NCBI GenBank assembly: GCA_946491675.1
Contig: CAMLYN010000005.1
Span: forward strand, 1-21,987
Direction of reading: 5' to 3'
Length of the DNA stretch: 21,987 nt
DNA from: an uncultured Mycoplasmatota bacterium
Lineage (GTDB): Bacteria > Bacillota_I > Bacilli_A > RF39 > UBA660
Under the pieces are notes generated by a model. It was not told the origin of the DNA. It did not search any database and saw only the letters and a list, made by a program, of their open reading frames with translations. The translations under genes and the position numbers were made by a program. Below are positions 21,938 through 21,987 of the stretch, piece after piece (the stretch's first letter is position 1; each line of letters opens with the position of its first letter).

Positions 21938-21987
21938 GGGGTGGCAGGAGTTGAACCCACATGAACGGTTTTGGAGACCGTCATTCT
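21933..21987 (-). tRNA. tRNA-Trp (anticodon CCA), partial, cut by the window edge
   Basis: The minus strand reads an anticodon arm ACGGT-CTCCAAA-ACCGT, in which the loop gives anticodon CCA. It is followed by a T arm (GTGGG TTCAACT CCTGC), an acceptor strand CACCCCT and an encoded CCA end. The D arm and the 5' acceptor strand lie beyond base 21987. A CCA anticodon that reads TGG agrees with the standard code. Confidence 0.93.

Overview
The window comes from a very AT-rich bacterium with Gram-positive style signals: strong AGGAGG ribosome sites, TTGnnn/TATAAT promoters, hairpin-plus-T-run terminators, an agr-type peptide pheromone system and Firmicute-type FeoAB. A low-GC member of the Bacillota (Bacilli or Clostridia, possibly a gut lineage related to the Mycoplasmatota) fits best. 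The genetic code looks standard: feoA ends in an in-frame TGA, and the tRNA at the right edge is tRNA-Trp with anticodon CCA.

Left part (1-3600). At the very edge lies the zinc-finger end of an IS605-type TnpB, reading leftwards out of the window. Then come a cold-shock protein (minus strand) and a complete agr quorum-sensing locus. agrB and a 39-codon agrD run on the plus strand. The sensor kinase (agrC) and LytTR regulator (agrA) run on the minus strand. The two halves converge on one shared bidirectional terminator, and agrA precedes agrC. This is not the usual agrBDCA order.

Middle part (3600-12950). An feoAB ferrous-iron transport operon is divergent from a DtxR/MntR-type regulator that keeps all six metal ligands. 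A dyad overlaps the predicted feoA transcription start. Next come a small helix-turn-helix protein, a membrane-anchored extracellular protein of unknown family, a DUF308/HdeD-like membrane protein, an SGNH-type esterase fused behind a two-helix membrane domain that resembles a type IV secretion pilin, a large protein with eight zinc-ribbon repeats and a nuclease domain, and a MazG-like pyrophosphohydrolase.

Right part (about 12967-21937). This looks like a roughly 9-kb integrated mobile element next to tRNA-Trp. It carries a large serine recombinase at its left end, a serine-recombinase paralogue that has lost its catalytic residues, a small resolvase/invertase, and an HUH replication initiator near the right end with an XRE repressor facing it. 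Between them is cargo of unknown function: three membrane proteins, a macro-domain protein and a PD-(D/E)XK-like protein. A 10-bp direct repeat (ACATCTGGCA), which includes the CCA end of tRNA-Trp, lies beside the large recombinase and again at the tRNA. It could mark the element ends, but it is short.

The AgrD peptide, the dead recombinase paralogue, the structured 339-bp intergenic region at 15413-15751 and the element cargo are the most interesting points.
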